From assembly GCF_021732705.1 (NCBI RefSeq), contig NZ_JAKFUM010000010.1, positions 310,001-374,000 on the forward strand: a stretch of DNA of 64,000 bases, given 5' to 3'. Positions 26,161 to 35,272 of this stretch are shown in pieces; position 1 is the stretch's first letter; every line of letters starts with the position of its first letter. The translations under genes and the position numbers were made by a program. The notes below the pieces were generated by a model, which did not search any database, was not told the DNA's origin, and was given only the letters and a program-made list of their open reading frames with translations. The DNA is from Nevskia sp. (GTDB lineage: Bacteria > Pseudomonadota > Gammaproteobacteria > Nevskiales > Nevskiaceae).

Positions 26161-26573
26161 GTCAGCGGGCGGAAGCCGTGCCGGTGCAGACCCGCGTCTC
26201 ATCATCAACAATCATGAATTTATAATGCTTTCTGAAGATATAAAATAAAAAAGCTTTAATTCCAGAAGATATCGTTAGTCTTTGTTGGCATTGAAACTGG
26301 ACAGCTGGAAGCATGAGCTTAGAGACCAGTGCCGGCAGGGTCATGTCGAAAAATCGAATCATTGAAATTTAATTTCGCTTTTTCAATGGTTTGATCAGAT
26401 CGGGAACGCCGAATCCCGCTTGAATCCGGCCGTCTGCACGACGCTCGACGAGGGCGGATCGGAAACAGTCGCTTTCTGGATCGGACCACGACGATATCCA
26501 TAGTTTTTATTCGTATACGCGCGGTTTCGGCCGATCAGTATCGTTCCTGCACCCATTCAACGCAGGAGCACCC
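26161..26573. other. A+T-rich non-coding patch
   Basis: Bases 26201-26300 contain 28 G or C by my count and 26301-26400 about 41, against roughly two-thirds in the surroundings. It holds a TATAAT at 26221-26226 without a good -35, and a hairpin with 11-bp arms (26357-26367 with 26381-26391, one G-T pair). Two short minus-strand open frames (66 codons at 26162-26362 and 60 codons at 26319-26501) resemble nothing I know and lack ribosome-binding sites. No gene is claimed. Confidence 0.7.
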
Positions 26574-27893
26574 GTGTCGACCTTCCGTGTTTCAAGATTC
26601 TCGCTGGCAACGGCTTTCGTGGCCTCGCTGCTGTCATTGACGACAGTCAAGATTTCCGCTCAGGACGAGCTGCCGCGTGCCACGCCGGAAGCGTCGATCC
26701 AGCCGCGCAACGGCAGCAATGCCTGTTCGTGGATCGAACCGGACGGCAATACGGCTTACCCGGAAACGCATGCCCGGTATTTCCGGCTGACGATTCCGCG
26801 GGCGCGGCCGGACGGCGTGCGGCTGCGGATTTCCGGTGACTACCTCGCGGTGCGCTACTTCTCGTTCCAGCTGTACGGCCCGGCATTCAATGCGGTCGAC
26901 GTGCTGGCTGATCACGAGATCCGGCCGGATCCGGGCAGCCAGTCGCCGTTCGCCGACATCACGCGGATCGATCCCGCGGTTCGCCCCGGCGGTCGCTACA
27001 CCGTGTTCGTCGAATTCACCGATCCGCCGGCCCAGCGCGCACCGAACACGCTGTATGCCGGCCGATCGCTGCTGCCGGCCGTGCGCAACTACCTGTTCCT
27101 GCGGGCCTATCTGTCGGTCGGCTCGGTGCCGCTGCCGGCCATCCGCTACGAGCGTCACGACGGCAGTCCCAGCGCGGATGCGCCGATCGACGTCGTGGCC
27201 TGCGGCGACGGCCCGGACCTGCCGCTGCTCGGCAGCGCGGACGTGCTGTTGCCGGAGAGCGCGGTCAGCAGCCTGCTGCTGCCGACCGTGCCGATCGATG
27301 CGATCCGCAGCGGCGGCGGCTCGCGCGACGTGCCGTTCGAGGTCTATCGCGGCCTCGGCGGCGGTCTCGGCACCGGTGTGGTCTACAACCAGAACGCCGG
27401 CTTCATGTCGGCCCGGATCGACAACCGCGACGATCTGGTGCTGGTCCGGTTCCGCGCGCCGAGCTACCCGGCGTTCGGCGGCGCGGCACTGCCCGATGTC
27501 CGTTACTGGTCGCTGTGCCAGAACCGGCAGGCGCTGCAGACCGTGCTGGCCTGCGTCGCCGACCGCGAAGCCACGATCGACGGCGACGGCTTCTTCCACG
27601 CCGTGATCGGCAGCATCCACGGCCGGCCACTCGGCGCCGACGCGCGCAACGGCTTCGCCTTCCTGCCGAATGCCGGGTTGATCGACAACGGCTTCCTGAT
27701 CTATCGCCAGATCCTGAGCCGCCCGGATTTCGCCGGCGCGATCACCCGCGTGCCGGCCGACCGGGCGCCGATCGACGTGCTGGGCGACTACACGCCGCAG
27801 GGCACCACCTGCCCGCCGGCGCTGTTCGTCGCCCGCACGCTGGCCGGCGACAGCCCGGCGCAGGTGTTCGCCGCCTGTCGCGCCGCGCGCTGA
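26574..27893 (+). CDS. Exported protein of unknown function
   Basis: A 439-residue product from GTG 26574, supported by AGGAG just upstream. The signal peptide ends near VKISA-QDE. The mature part opens with a Cys-Ser-Trp segment and reads as beta-sandwich-like (YFRLTIPRARPDGVRLRISG, DYLAVRYFSFQLYG). A second half contains DVRYWSLCQN and an FVAR near the end. Paired Cys residues suggest disulfides. I do not recognise a family with certainty. It follows the A+T-rich patch and precedes the cytochrome fusion gene by 211 bases on the same strand. Confidence 0.75.
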   Translation: MSTFRVSRFSLATAFVASLLSLTTVKISAQDELPRATPEASIQPRNGSNACSWIEPDGNTAYPETHARYFRLTIPRARPDGVRLRISGDYLAVRYFSFQLYGPAFNAVDVLADHEIRPDPGSQSPFADITRIDPAVRPGGRYTVFVEFTDPPAQRAPNTLYAGRSLLPAVRNYLFLRAYLSVGSVPLPAIRYERHDGSPSADAPIDVVACGDGPDLPLLGSADVLLPESAVSSLLLPTVPIDAIRSGGGSRDVPFEVYRGLGGGLGTGVVYNQNAGFMSARIDNRDDLVLVRFRAPSYPAFGGAALPDVRYWSLCQNRQALQTVLACVADREATIDGDGFFHAVIGSIHGRPLGADARNGFAFLPNAGLIDNGFLIYRQILSRPDFAGAITRVPADRAPIDVLGDYTPQGTTCPPALFVARTLAGDSPAQVFAACRAAR

Positions 27894-28104
27894 GCCGGCA
27901 GCACCCGGTCATCGCGCAAGCGAGGACTTCGAGCGGCTGACAACGACGCGACGGCGGGAACGGCACCGCCGTCCGTCGCGTGCTGCGCCCTGCAAGCGCC
28001 GCACGGGACGGATTTACCATTGGGCACGGCGGCGCTTCGGGCGACGATCGACGGACACCACGACAAGGCGGCCCGACCGAGGCCGCCGCCGAAGGGAGAT
28101 CCGC

Positions 28105-31020
28105 ATGACCCAGACCGCTCGGGGGCCGCTGCGCGCGAGCCCGTTCGCCCGCCTGACCGCCACACTGACGCTGGTCGCCGCCGTGCTTGCCGGCTGCGGT
28201 CGCGGTGCCCCGGATGCGGCGCTGACCCCCGCGGCAACACCCGCGGCGACGTCGGCCGCCACAGTCATCGGCGGCAGCGGCGCCGGAACCGGCGCCGGAA
28301 CTGGCGCTGCTGGCGTCACTGGCACCGGCGGTGCCAGTGCCGTCCAGACGCCGCGCACCTACACGATCTGCCCCGGCCCGAACGCGACGCGCGACACGCT
28401 GGTGGCGTTCTTCGATGCCCGCGAAGGCGACACCATCGCTTTCTGTGCCGGGCGCTTCGAGCTGAGCACCGGGCTGATCCTGAACAACAAGCGCGGCATC
28501 ACGATCAAGGGTGCGGGTCGTGACCGGACGATCCTGAACTTCAGCGGCTCCGATGCCGCCGAAGGCCTGAATGTCAGCCATGCCGATGGCATCGTCATGC
28601 AGGGCTTCACCGTCGAGGACACGCCGGGCAATTCGATCCGCGTGTTCCGCAGCCGCTTCGTCACCTTCCGCGACGTGCGTGCGCGCTGGTCCGACTACGC
28701 CACCTGCTCGACCCGGCTCGACGCCCCGAATTCCTGCAGCCGCCACGGCGCCTACGGGCTCTATCCGGTGCTGTGCCAGCACGTGCTGATCGAGGATTCC
28801 GAAGCGTTCGGCGCCAGCGATGCCGGCATTTACGTCGGCCAGACCTCGGATGTCATCGTCCGCCGCACGCGAGCCGAGTACAACGTGGCCGGCTTCGAGT
28901 TCGAGAACACCTACCGCGCGGAATTCGTCGACAACATCGCGACCAACAACACTGGCGGCTTCTTGATCTTCGATCTGCCGGGCCTCGCGCAATACGGCGA
29001 GAAGAACCTGGTGCACGGCAATCGCGCGTTCAACAACAACTTCCCGAACTTCGCGCCGGCCGGCAACATCGTCGGCAACGTGCCGAAAGGCACCGGCATG
29101 CTGGTGCTGGCCTCCGACCAGCTCGAGATCTACGACAACGAGATCAGCGATCACGACACGCTCGGCCTCGGCATCGTCAACTACGGGCTGATCGATCCGA
29201 ACGAGCCCGACCTGCGCTACGACTTCTATCCGGAAGGCATCGCCGTGCACGGCAACCGCTTCCGCGACAACGGCGGCACCATCCAGCTGCCCAGCCCGCA
29301 GCGCGGCGCGGCGTCGCTGCTGCCACTGCTGCTGAAGCTGAAGAACGGCGGCCGCTCCGCCCACATCGTCTGGGATGGCGGCATCGACAGCGCCAACGGC
29401 TGTACCGAAGTGCCGCGCGATGCCTCCGGCGTGCCGCTGAACCAGCCGAATCCGAACGAGACTGGTCGCGTCGAATCGCGCACCGACGAGCGCGGCCGAC
29501 CGAACTACGGCCCGACCGATCCCGGCCCGAACTGCAATGGCGCGCGCTACAACGCGTGGAAGTTCGATGCCGCCGGCGCGCTGAAGCTGCCGGAAAACGG
29601 CCTGTGCATCACCGACGACAACCAGTTCAGCAACACCCGGCTGCTGACCGCGTTCGCCACTCCATTCGTCAACGCCCGACTGACTTCAAGCGATCCCGCC
29701 GTGCTCGCGCGCGACCTGCTGCGCCCGGCGACCACCAGCCTGGCGCCGCATCGCTGCACGCTGCCGGCGCGTCCGGCGCCGACCTTGCAGCTGCCGTTCG
29801 TGCCCGATCTGGCCAACGGCGACCGGCGCCCGAGCGACGCCGAAGTGCTCGCGGCCTGCAATGGCGGCGCGCCGGGTGCGATCAACCGCGCCGCGCTCGC
29901 CTACAACTGCCCGCGACTCGACCAGTACGGCCTGTTCGCCAACGCCGCCGATCCCCGCAGCAACCCGGTGCAGGGTGTCGAATACGAGCTGAACACGACC
30001 CTGTTCAGCGATTACTCGAGCAAGTACCGCTTCCTGTTCATTCCGGACGGCCAGCCGGCGCGCTACCGCGACCGCGCCAGCAGCGGCGTCGTGGCGACGC
30101 TCGATTTCCCGGTCGGCACGGTCATCGCGAAGAGCTTCTCGTTCAAGAACGGCAGTGCGGAGAACGTGGTCGAGACCCGGCTGCTGATCCGCCGACAGAC
30201 CGCGACCGGCGCCACCTGGGTCGGCCTGCCGTACATCTGGCGCACGCTCGACAACGGCCAGCGCGTGGCGGAGCTGCATGTCGAAGGCGGCTCGGCGAGC
30301 GTCAGCTACGACTATGTCGACCCGGATCCGGAAGTGGTCGGCGCCAACGGCCAGCGCCTGCGCTACACCGGCAGCGTGCCGCGCTACGCGATCCCGGCGG
30401 CGCTGAACTGCGTCACCTGCCACGGCAATGACGACCGCGAAGCCGGTGCCGCACCGATCGGCCCGAAGGCGCGCAACCTGAACAAGAGCCACCGCTATCC
30501 GGACGGCACCACGCAGAACCAGTTGCAGTACCTCAGCCAGCGCGGCCTGCTGACCGGGCTGCCGGCCGATCTCGCCCGGATCGAACGGCTGCCGCGCTTC
30601 AATGTGCGGGGCGATGCCGGCGACCTGCCGGGCTCCGATGCCGACGTCCACCACCGCGTGCGCGCCTATCTCGAAGTGAACTGCGCGCACTGCCATTCCG
30701 GCGGCGGCTCGGCGGCGAATTCCGGGCTGTTCCTCGATTCGTTCCGCGCCGTCAACGTGCGCTACGGCATCTGCAAGCGGCCGATCGCCGCCGGCCGCGG
30801 CTCCGGCGAAGGCCGGCGCTACGACATCGTGCCGCGCGATGCCGGGACCTCGATCCTGCCGTTCCGCGTGGCGTCGAGCGAGGCCGGCGTGCGGATGCCG
30901 CCGGTCGCGCGCAGCGTCACCCATGGCGAGGCCGCGTCGCTGATCACGCAGTGGATCGAGACCGTGCTGCCGACCGTCGATACCAGCGACGACAGCTGCG
31001 CCGGGCCGCTCGGCCGCTGA
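28105..31020 (+). CDS. Fused parallel beta-helix / diheme cytochrome c lipoprotein
   Basis: A 971-residue lipoprotein (lipobox LAGC near residue 31) preceded by GAAGGGAG. The N-terminal half (about 90-530) is a parallel beta-helix (GITIKGAGRDRTILNFSG, DNIATNNTGGFLIFDLPG). The C-terminal half (about 590-965) matches the SO2930/HNE_0200-type family: YGLFANAAD, YELNTTLFSDYSSKYRF, and two c-type heme sites CVTCH (769-773) and CAHCH (860-864). These two families usually occur as neighbouring genes; here they are one chain. Likely periplasmic or surface-exposed electron transfer, substrate unknown. Confidence 0.88.
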   Translation: MTQTARGPLRASPFARLTATLTLVAAVLAGCGRGAPDAALTPAATPAATSAATVIGGSGAGTGAGTGAAGVTGTGGASAVQTPRTYTICPGPNATRDTLVAFFDAREGDTIAFCAGRFELSTGLILNNKRGITIKGAGRDRTILNFSGSDAAEGLNVSHADGIVMQGFTVEDTPGNSIRVFRSRFVTFRDVRARWSDYATCSTRLDAPNSCSRHGAYGLYPVLCQHVLIEDSEAFGASDAGIYVGQTSDVIVRRTRAEYNVAGFEFENTYRAEFVDNIATNNTGGFLIFDLPGLAQYGEKNLVHGNRAFNNNFPNFAPAGNIVGNVPKGTGMLVLASDQLEIYDNEISDHDTLGLGIVNYGLIDPNEPDLRYDFYPEGIAVHGNRFRDNGGTIQLPSPQRGAASLLPLLLKLKNGGRSAHIVWDGGIDSANGCTEVPRDASGVPLNQPNPNETGRVESRTDERGRPNYGPTDPGPNCNGARYNAWKFDAAGALKLPENGLCITDDNQFSNTRLLTAFATPFVNARLTSSDPAVLARDLLRPATTSLAPHRCTLPARPAPTLQLPFVPDLANGDRRPSDAEVLAACNGGAPGAINRAALAYNCPRLDQYGLFANAADPRSNPVQGVEYELNTTLFSDYSSKYRFLFIPDGQPARYRDRASSGVVATLDFPVGTVIAKSFSFKNGSAENVVETRLLIRRQTATGATWVGLPYIWRTLDNGQRVAELHVEGGSASVSYDYVDPDPEVVGANGQRLRYTGSVPRYAIPAALNCVTCHGNDDREAGAAPIGPKARNLNKSHRYPDGTTQNQLQYLSQRGLLTGLPADLARIERLPRFNVRGDAGDLPGSDADVHHRVRAYLEVNCAHCHSGGGSAANSGLFLDSFRAVNVRYGICKRPIAAGRGSGEGRRYDIVPRDAGTSILPFRVASSEAGVRMPPVARSVTHGEAASLITQWIETVLPTVDTSDDSCAGPLGR

Positions 31021-31107
31021 CCGCGCACGGCGGGCCGGGGGTGTTTGCCATCGTGGCCGGCACCCCCGAAGCTATGGCTCCCGCCCCCGACCGTCGCCCG
31101 CAAACGC

Positions 31108-32655
31108 ATGGAAAACAACGTTCTCATCGGCAAAGGAGCCGCCGCCGACAGCCCCCAGCAGTGGCTGCTCGCGAAGTACGGCAACCGCCACGGTCTGGTC
31201 GCCGGCGCCACCGGTACCGGCAAGACGGTGACGCTGCAGGGGCTGTGCGAAGGCTTTGCCGATCTCGGCGTGCCGGTGTTCGCGGCGGACATCAAGGGCG
31301 ATCTGTCCGGCCTGTCGATGGCCGGGGAAGCGAAGCCGAAGCTGGTCGAACGCGCGGCCGCCATTGGTCTCGCGAATTTCCAGCCGACGATCTACCCGGT
31401 GGTGTTCTGGGATGTGTTCGGCGAGCAGGGCCACCCGCTGCGCGGCACGATTTCCGACATGGGGCCGCTGCTGCTGTCGCGCCTGCTGAACCTGTCGGAC
31501 GTGCAGGAAGCGGTGCTGCAACTGGTGTTCAAGTTCTGCGATGACAGCGGCCTGCTGCTGCTCGATCTGAAGGATCTGAAGGCGGCGCTGAATCACGTCT
31601 CCGAGAACGCCAAGACCCTCGGCCCGGACTACGGCCTGATCTCGAAAGCCTCGATCGGCGCGATCCAGCGCGGGCTGATCGCACTCGAAGCGGATGGCGC
31701 CGAAGACTTCTTCGGCGAGCCGGCGCTCGACCTGACCGACCTGATGCGGCAGGACATGATGGGCCGCGGCGTCATCAACATCCTCGCCGCCGACAAGCTG
31801 TACCAGAAGCCGGCGCTGTACTCGACGTTCCTGCTGTGGCTGCTGGCCGAGCTGTTCGAACGCCTGCCGGAAGCCGGCGACCTCGACAAGCCGAAGCTGG
31901 TGTTCTTCTTCGATGAGGCGCATCTGCTGTTCAAGGACGCGCCGAAAGCGCTGGTCGACAAGGTCGAGCAGGTCGTGCGCCTGATCCGCTCGAAGGGTGT
32001 GGGCGTCTATTTCGTCACGCAGAACCCGCTGGATCTTCCGGACACCGTGCTCGGCCAGCTCGGCAACCGCGTGCAGCACGCGCTGCGGGCATTCACGCCG
32101 CGCGACCAGAAGGCGGTGAAGGCCGCGGCCGAAACCTTCCGCGCGAACCCGACGCTCGATGTCGCGGACGTCATCCAGCAGCTCGGGGTTGGCGAAGCGC
32201 TGGTGTCCTGCCTCGGCGAAGGCGGCGTGCCGGGTGTGGTCGAGCGCACGCTGATCCGGCCGCCGCGCTCGCGCATAGGCGCGATCAGCCCGGACGAGCG
32301 CAAGACCGTCCGCAGCCGCAGCCCGGTCGGCAGCAAGTACGACACGGCGGTGGATCGCGAATCGGCATACGAGAAGCTGTCGGCACGCGCAGCCCCTGCG
32401 GCCGAGGCGGAAGCGCCTGCTGCCGCGCCGCCGGTCGCCGGTGGCAACTGGTGGGATTCGGGCAGCGCCCAGCCACCGGCCGCGACGCCGGCCCCGGCGG
32501 GCCGCAAGCCGGCGGCACCGAAGACTTCAAATCGCGAGACGGTGTTCGAAGCCGCGGCCAAGAGCGTGGTCCGCAGCGTCGGTTCGCAGGTTGGCCGCGA
32601 GGTCGGACGGCAACTGCTGCGCGGCCTGCTCGGCTCGCTGACCAAGCGCCGCTGA
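31108..32655 (+). CDS. HerA-like ATPase (DUF853, YjgR-like)
   Basis: A 515-residue P-loop ATPase of the FtsK/HerA group. Walker A GATGTGKT is at residues 33-40, the Walker B region is [12 protein letters not shown], and [19 protein letters not shown] is the sensor segment. After the core comes an Ala/Pro-rich linker (about 430-480) and a C-terminal helix [20 protein letters not shown]. The role of YjgR-type proteins is unsettled; DNA translocation is inferred from the fold. The start at [10 protein letters not shown] is typical. pilD follows after 48 bases. Confidence 0.9.
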   Translation: MENNVLIGKGAAADSPQQWLLAKYGNRHGLVAGATGTGKTVTLQGLCEGFADLGVPVFAADIKGDLSGLSMAGEAKPKLVERAAAIGLANFQPTIYPVVFWDVFGEQGHPLRGTISDMGPLLLSRLLNLSDVQEAVLQLVFKFCDDSGLLLLDLKDLKAALNHVSENAKTLGPDYGLISKASIGAIQRGLIALEADGAEDFFGEPALDLTDLMRQDMMGRGVINILAADKLYQKPALYSTFLLWLLAELFERLPEAGDLDKPKLVFFFDEAHLLFKDAPKALVDKVEQVVRLIRSKGVGVYFVTQNPLDLPDTVLGQLGNRVQHALRAFTPRDQKAVKAAAETFRANPTLDVADVIQQLGVGEALVSCLGEGGVPGVVERTLIRPPRSRIGAISPDERKTVRSRSPVGSKYDTAVDRESAYEKLSARAAPAAEAEAPAAAPPVAGGNWWDSGSAQPPAATPAPAGRKPAAPKTSNRETVFEAAAKSVVRSVGSQVGREVGRQLLRGLLGSLTKRR

Positions 32656-32703
32656 TCTCCGACCCCGCACCGCGGCCCCGACAACCGACCCGACCCTTTT
32701 CCG

Positions 32704-33564
32704 ATGCCCGAACTGATCCACGCGCTGGCCAGCGATCCGCTGCTGCTGGGCGTTGCCACCACCCTGCTCGGCCTGCTGGTCGGCAGTTTCCTGAACGTGG
32801 TGATCCTGCGCCTGCCGCGGATGCTCGAAAACGAGTGGAAGGCGGAAGCGCGCGAACTGCTGGACCTGCCGGCCGTCGAAACGCCGCGTCTGTCGCTGAT
32901 GCGCCCGGCCTCGTGCTGCCCGGGCTGCGGCGCGGCGATCCGGCCGTGGCAGAACATTCCGGTGGTCAGCTGGCTGGCACTTCGCGGCCGCTGTGCGAAG
33001 TGCCGCACCGGCATTTCGGTGCAGTACCCGCTGGTCGAACTGGCGTCCGGCGTGGCGTCGGCGGTCTGCGTCTGGCGCTTCGGCTGGTCCCCGCAACTGG
33101 CCGCGGCACTGGTGCTGACCTGGGCGCTGATCGCGCTGACCGTGATCGACCTGCGCGAGATGATCCTGCCGGATGACCTGACCGCGCCGCTGGTCTGGAT
33201 CGGCCTCGGCATGAGCACGCTGCCGGTGTTCGTCGGCATGCCCGAGAGCATCTGGGGGGCGGTCGCCGGCTACCTGAGCCTGTGGTCGATCTACTGGCTG
33301 TTCAAGCTCGCCACCGGCCGCGAAGGCATGGGCTATGGCGATTTCAAGCTGATGGCGGCACTCGGCGCCTGGTTCGGCTGGGCGGCGCTGCCGCTGATGC
33401 TGCTGCTGTCGTCGGCGGTGGGTGCGGTCATCGGCATCGGCCTGATCGTGTTCAAGGGCCGCGACAAGACCCAGCCGATCCCGTTCGGGCCGTACATCGC
33501 CGGCGCCGGCTGGCTGATGCTGATCTGGGGCGACGCGCTCGGCGGCGCGGTGGCGGGCCGCTGA
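32704..33564 (+). CDS. pilD: Prepilin leader peptidase/N-methyltransferase PilD
   Basis: Bifunctional inner-membrane aspartyl protease that cleaves and N-methylates type IV prepilins and type II secretion pseudopilins. 286 residues, several membrane spans. Seen: the GSFLNVVILRLP N-terminal signature, the tetracysteine zinc site (CCPGCG and CAKC), and the catalytic aspartates in VIDLREMILPDD (Asp149) and GYGDFKLM (Asp213). pilB and pilC are not adjacent, unlike in Pseudomonas. Its TGA shares a base with the coaE ATG. Confidence 0.96.
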   Translation: MPELIHALASDPLLLGVATTLLGLLVGSFLNVVILRLPRMLENEWKAEARELLDLPAVETPRLSLMRPASCCPGCGAAIRPWQNIPVVSWLALRGRCAKCRTGISVQYPLVELASGVASAVCVWRFGWSPQLAAALVLTWALIALTVIDLREMILPDDLTAPLVWIGLGMSTLPVFVGMPESIWGAVAGYLSLWSIYWLFKLATGREGMGYGDFKLMAALGAWFGWAALPLMLLLSSAVGAVIGIGLIVFKGRDKTQPIPFGPYIAGAGWLMLIWGDALGGAVAGR

Positions 33565-34181
33565 TGGCCTGCCTGACGATCGGCCTGACCGGCGGCATCG
33601 CCAGCGGCAAGAGCCATGTCGCCAGCGCCTTCATCGCGCTCGGCGTGCCGCTGCTCGAAGCCGACGACGTGGCCCGCGAAGTCGTGCAGCCGGAATCCCC
33701 GGCGCTGGCCGAGATCGCCGCAAGCTTCGGCCAGGACCTGCTGCAGGCCGATGGCAGTCTGAACCGACGCGCACTGCGCGAGATCGTGTTCGCCGATCCG
33801 GCCGCGCTGAAGCGGCTGGAGGCGATCACCCATCCGGCGATCCGGGCGCGGGTCAACGCCTGGCGCGCGGCACGCACCGAGCCGTACTGCATCTACTCGG
33901 CGGCGATCCTGATCGAAGCCGGCATGGCCAGCCTGGTCGACCGGGTGCTGGTGATCGACGCACCGGAAGCCGTGCAGCTGCGCCGGCTCGCAGCCCGCGA
34001 CGGCGGCTCGGAAACGCTGGCGCGGCAGATGCTCGCGGCGCAGGCGAGTCGCGACACGCGCCTGGCGCGTGCCGACGACGTGATCGACAACGCCGACGAA
34101 GCGCGCACGGTGGCGGCGCAGGTGCAGCGGCTGGATCGCCTGTATCGATGGCTCGCGGCGAACGCTGCGCCGGTCGCCTGA
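33564..34181 (+). CDS. coaE: Dephospho-CoA kinase
   Basis: Phosphorylates dephospho-CoA at the 3'-hydroxyl, the last step of CoA synthesis. 205 residues. P-loop GGIASGKS at 10-17, DDVAREVVQP after the second strand, HPAIRARV, and the lid region RLAARDGGS. The ATG overlaps the pilD stop (TGATG), which sets the start; the longer open frame upstream is out of frame with pilD. Part of pilD-coaE-zapD-yacG, a conserved gammaproteobacterial order. Confidence 0.96.
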   Translation: MACLTIGLTGGIASGKSHVASAFIALGVPLLEADDVAREVVQPESPALAEIAASFGQDLLQADGSLNRRALREIVFADPAALKRLEAITHPAIRARVNAWRAARTEPYCIYSAAILIEAGMASLVDRVLVIDAPEAVQLRRLAARDGGSETLARQMLAAQASRDTRLARADDVIDNADEARTVAAQVQRLDRLYRWLAANAAPVA

Positions 34182-34281
34182 TCGAGTGCTGCCGCCGGGC
34201 TGTCCGGCCTTGACCTGCGTTGTTTGCCCCCCTGTGTGCGGCAGTTCACAATGGATGATCTGTGTCCGCGCCTGAGATTCG

Positions 34282-35070
34282 ATGGACCGCACTGCCGAAT
34301 GGGTGAGCTTCGAGCAGCCGCTGAACGAGCGGACGCGGTCGCTGCTGCGTCTCGAATTCCTGTTTGCCGAATACGCGCACCACGCCGCCGACAGCACGGT
34401 CTGGGGCGTTCGGGCCGGCGTGCAGACCCTGCTCGACATCCTGTCGGTCATCGGTCGAACCGACCTGCGGACCGAACTGATCCGTGATCTGACCGAGCAG
34501 CGCAGCAGCCTGAACCGCCTGCGCACGCGCCCGGAACTCGATCGCGCGAAGCTCGATGCCGTGCTCGCCGAGATCACCGGCGTGCTGACCACCTTGCATG
34601 CTTCCGGCGCGCATCCGTCGAGCGTGCTGCGCGACAACGAGTTCCTGTTCTCGGTGCTGAACCGCAGCAGCATTCCGGGCGGCACCTGCATGTTCGACCT
34701 GCCGGCGTTCAACCGCTGGCTGATGCGGCCGTACGCGAACATCGAGCGCGACCTGTCGCGCTGGTTCTCGATGCTGCGGCCGTATCAGGCGGCCATCGGT
34801 CTGTACCTGCGGCTGCTGCGCGATTCCACGGCCAGCAGCGAGCATGTCGCGTCGAGCGGCGTCTATCTGCATGTACCGCAGGGTGCCTACCCGCTGCTGC
34901 GCGTGCACATGCCGCCGGAAAGCGATGTCTATCCGGAAATCAGCGCCGGCAAGCACCGCTTCTCGTTCCGCTTCATGCGGCTGGGCGACGTCAACCAGCG
35001 CAATGTCCAGACCGCCGACGATGTCGTGTTCCACCTGCAGTGCTGCACGCTGAATTCCGCCGACGCATGA
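34282..35070 (+). CDS. zapD: Cell division protein ZapD
   Basis: Cross-links FtsZ protofilaments and helps Z-ring assembly; cytoplasmic. 262 residues, close to the family norm. Seen: FEQPLNERTRSLLRLEFLF at the N-terminus, LRDNEFLFSVLNRSSIPGGTC, FDLPAFNRWL and the C-terminal beta domain ISAGKHRFSFRFM. It overlaps yacG by four bases (ATGA). Confidence 0.94.
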   Translation: MDRTAEWVSFEQPLNERTRSLLRLEFLFAEYAHHAADSTVWGVRAGVQTLLDILSVIGRTDLRTELIRDLTEQRSSLNRLRTRPELDRAKLDAVLAEITGVLTTLHASGAHPSSVLRDNEFLFSVLNRSSIPGGTCMFDLPAFNRWLMRPYANIERDLSRWFSMLRPYQAAIGLYLRLLRDSTASSEHVASSGVYLHVPQGAYPLLRVHMPPESDVYPEISAGKHRFSFRFMRLGDVNQRNVQTADDVVFHLQCCTLNSADA

Positions 35071-35258
35071 CCGCCACGCCCGCCGTCCGCATCGCCCGCT
35101 GCCCGCAGTGCGGCGCCAGCAGCCGTCTTGACGAGCGCAACGCCTTCCGGCCGTTCTGCAGCGAGCGCTGCAAGCTCTTGGATCTCGGCGCCTGGTTCGA
35201 TGGTCGCCATGCGATTCCGGTGGTCGAATCGGAACCGGACGGCGACGACGAATCCTGA
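35067..35258 (+). CDS. yacG: YacG, zinc-binding DNA gyrase inhibitor
   Basis: A 63-residue zinc-ribbon protein; YacG of E. coli binds GyrB and inhibits gyrase. The four Cys are visible: CPQC in RCPQCGASS and the second pair in FCSERCKLLDLGAWFDG. The acidic tail ESEPDGDDES is typical. The ATG overlaps the zapD stop. Confidence 0.94.
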   Translation: MTATPAVRIARCPQCGASSRLDERNAFRPFCSERCKLLDLGAWFDGRHAIPVVESEPDGDDES

Positions 35259-35272
35259 GTGCTGCGTGCCGC

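Noticed and set aside
26162-26501. Two short minus-strand frames in the A+T-rich patch
   Set aside because: No ribosome-binding site, no recognisable protein features, and they overlap each other; stop codons being few over 60 codons is not strong evidence.
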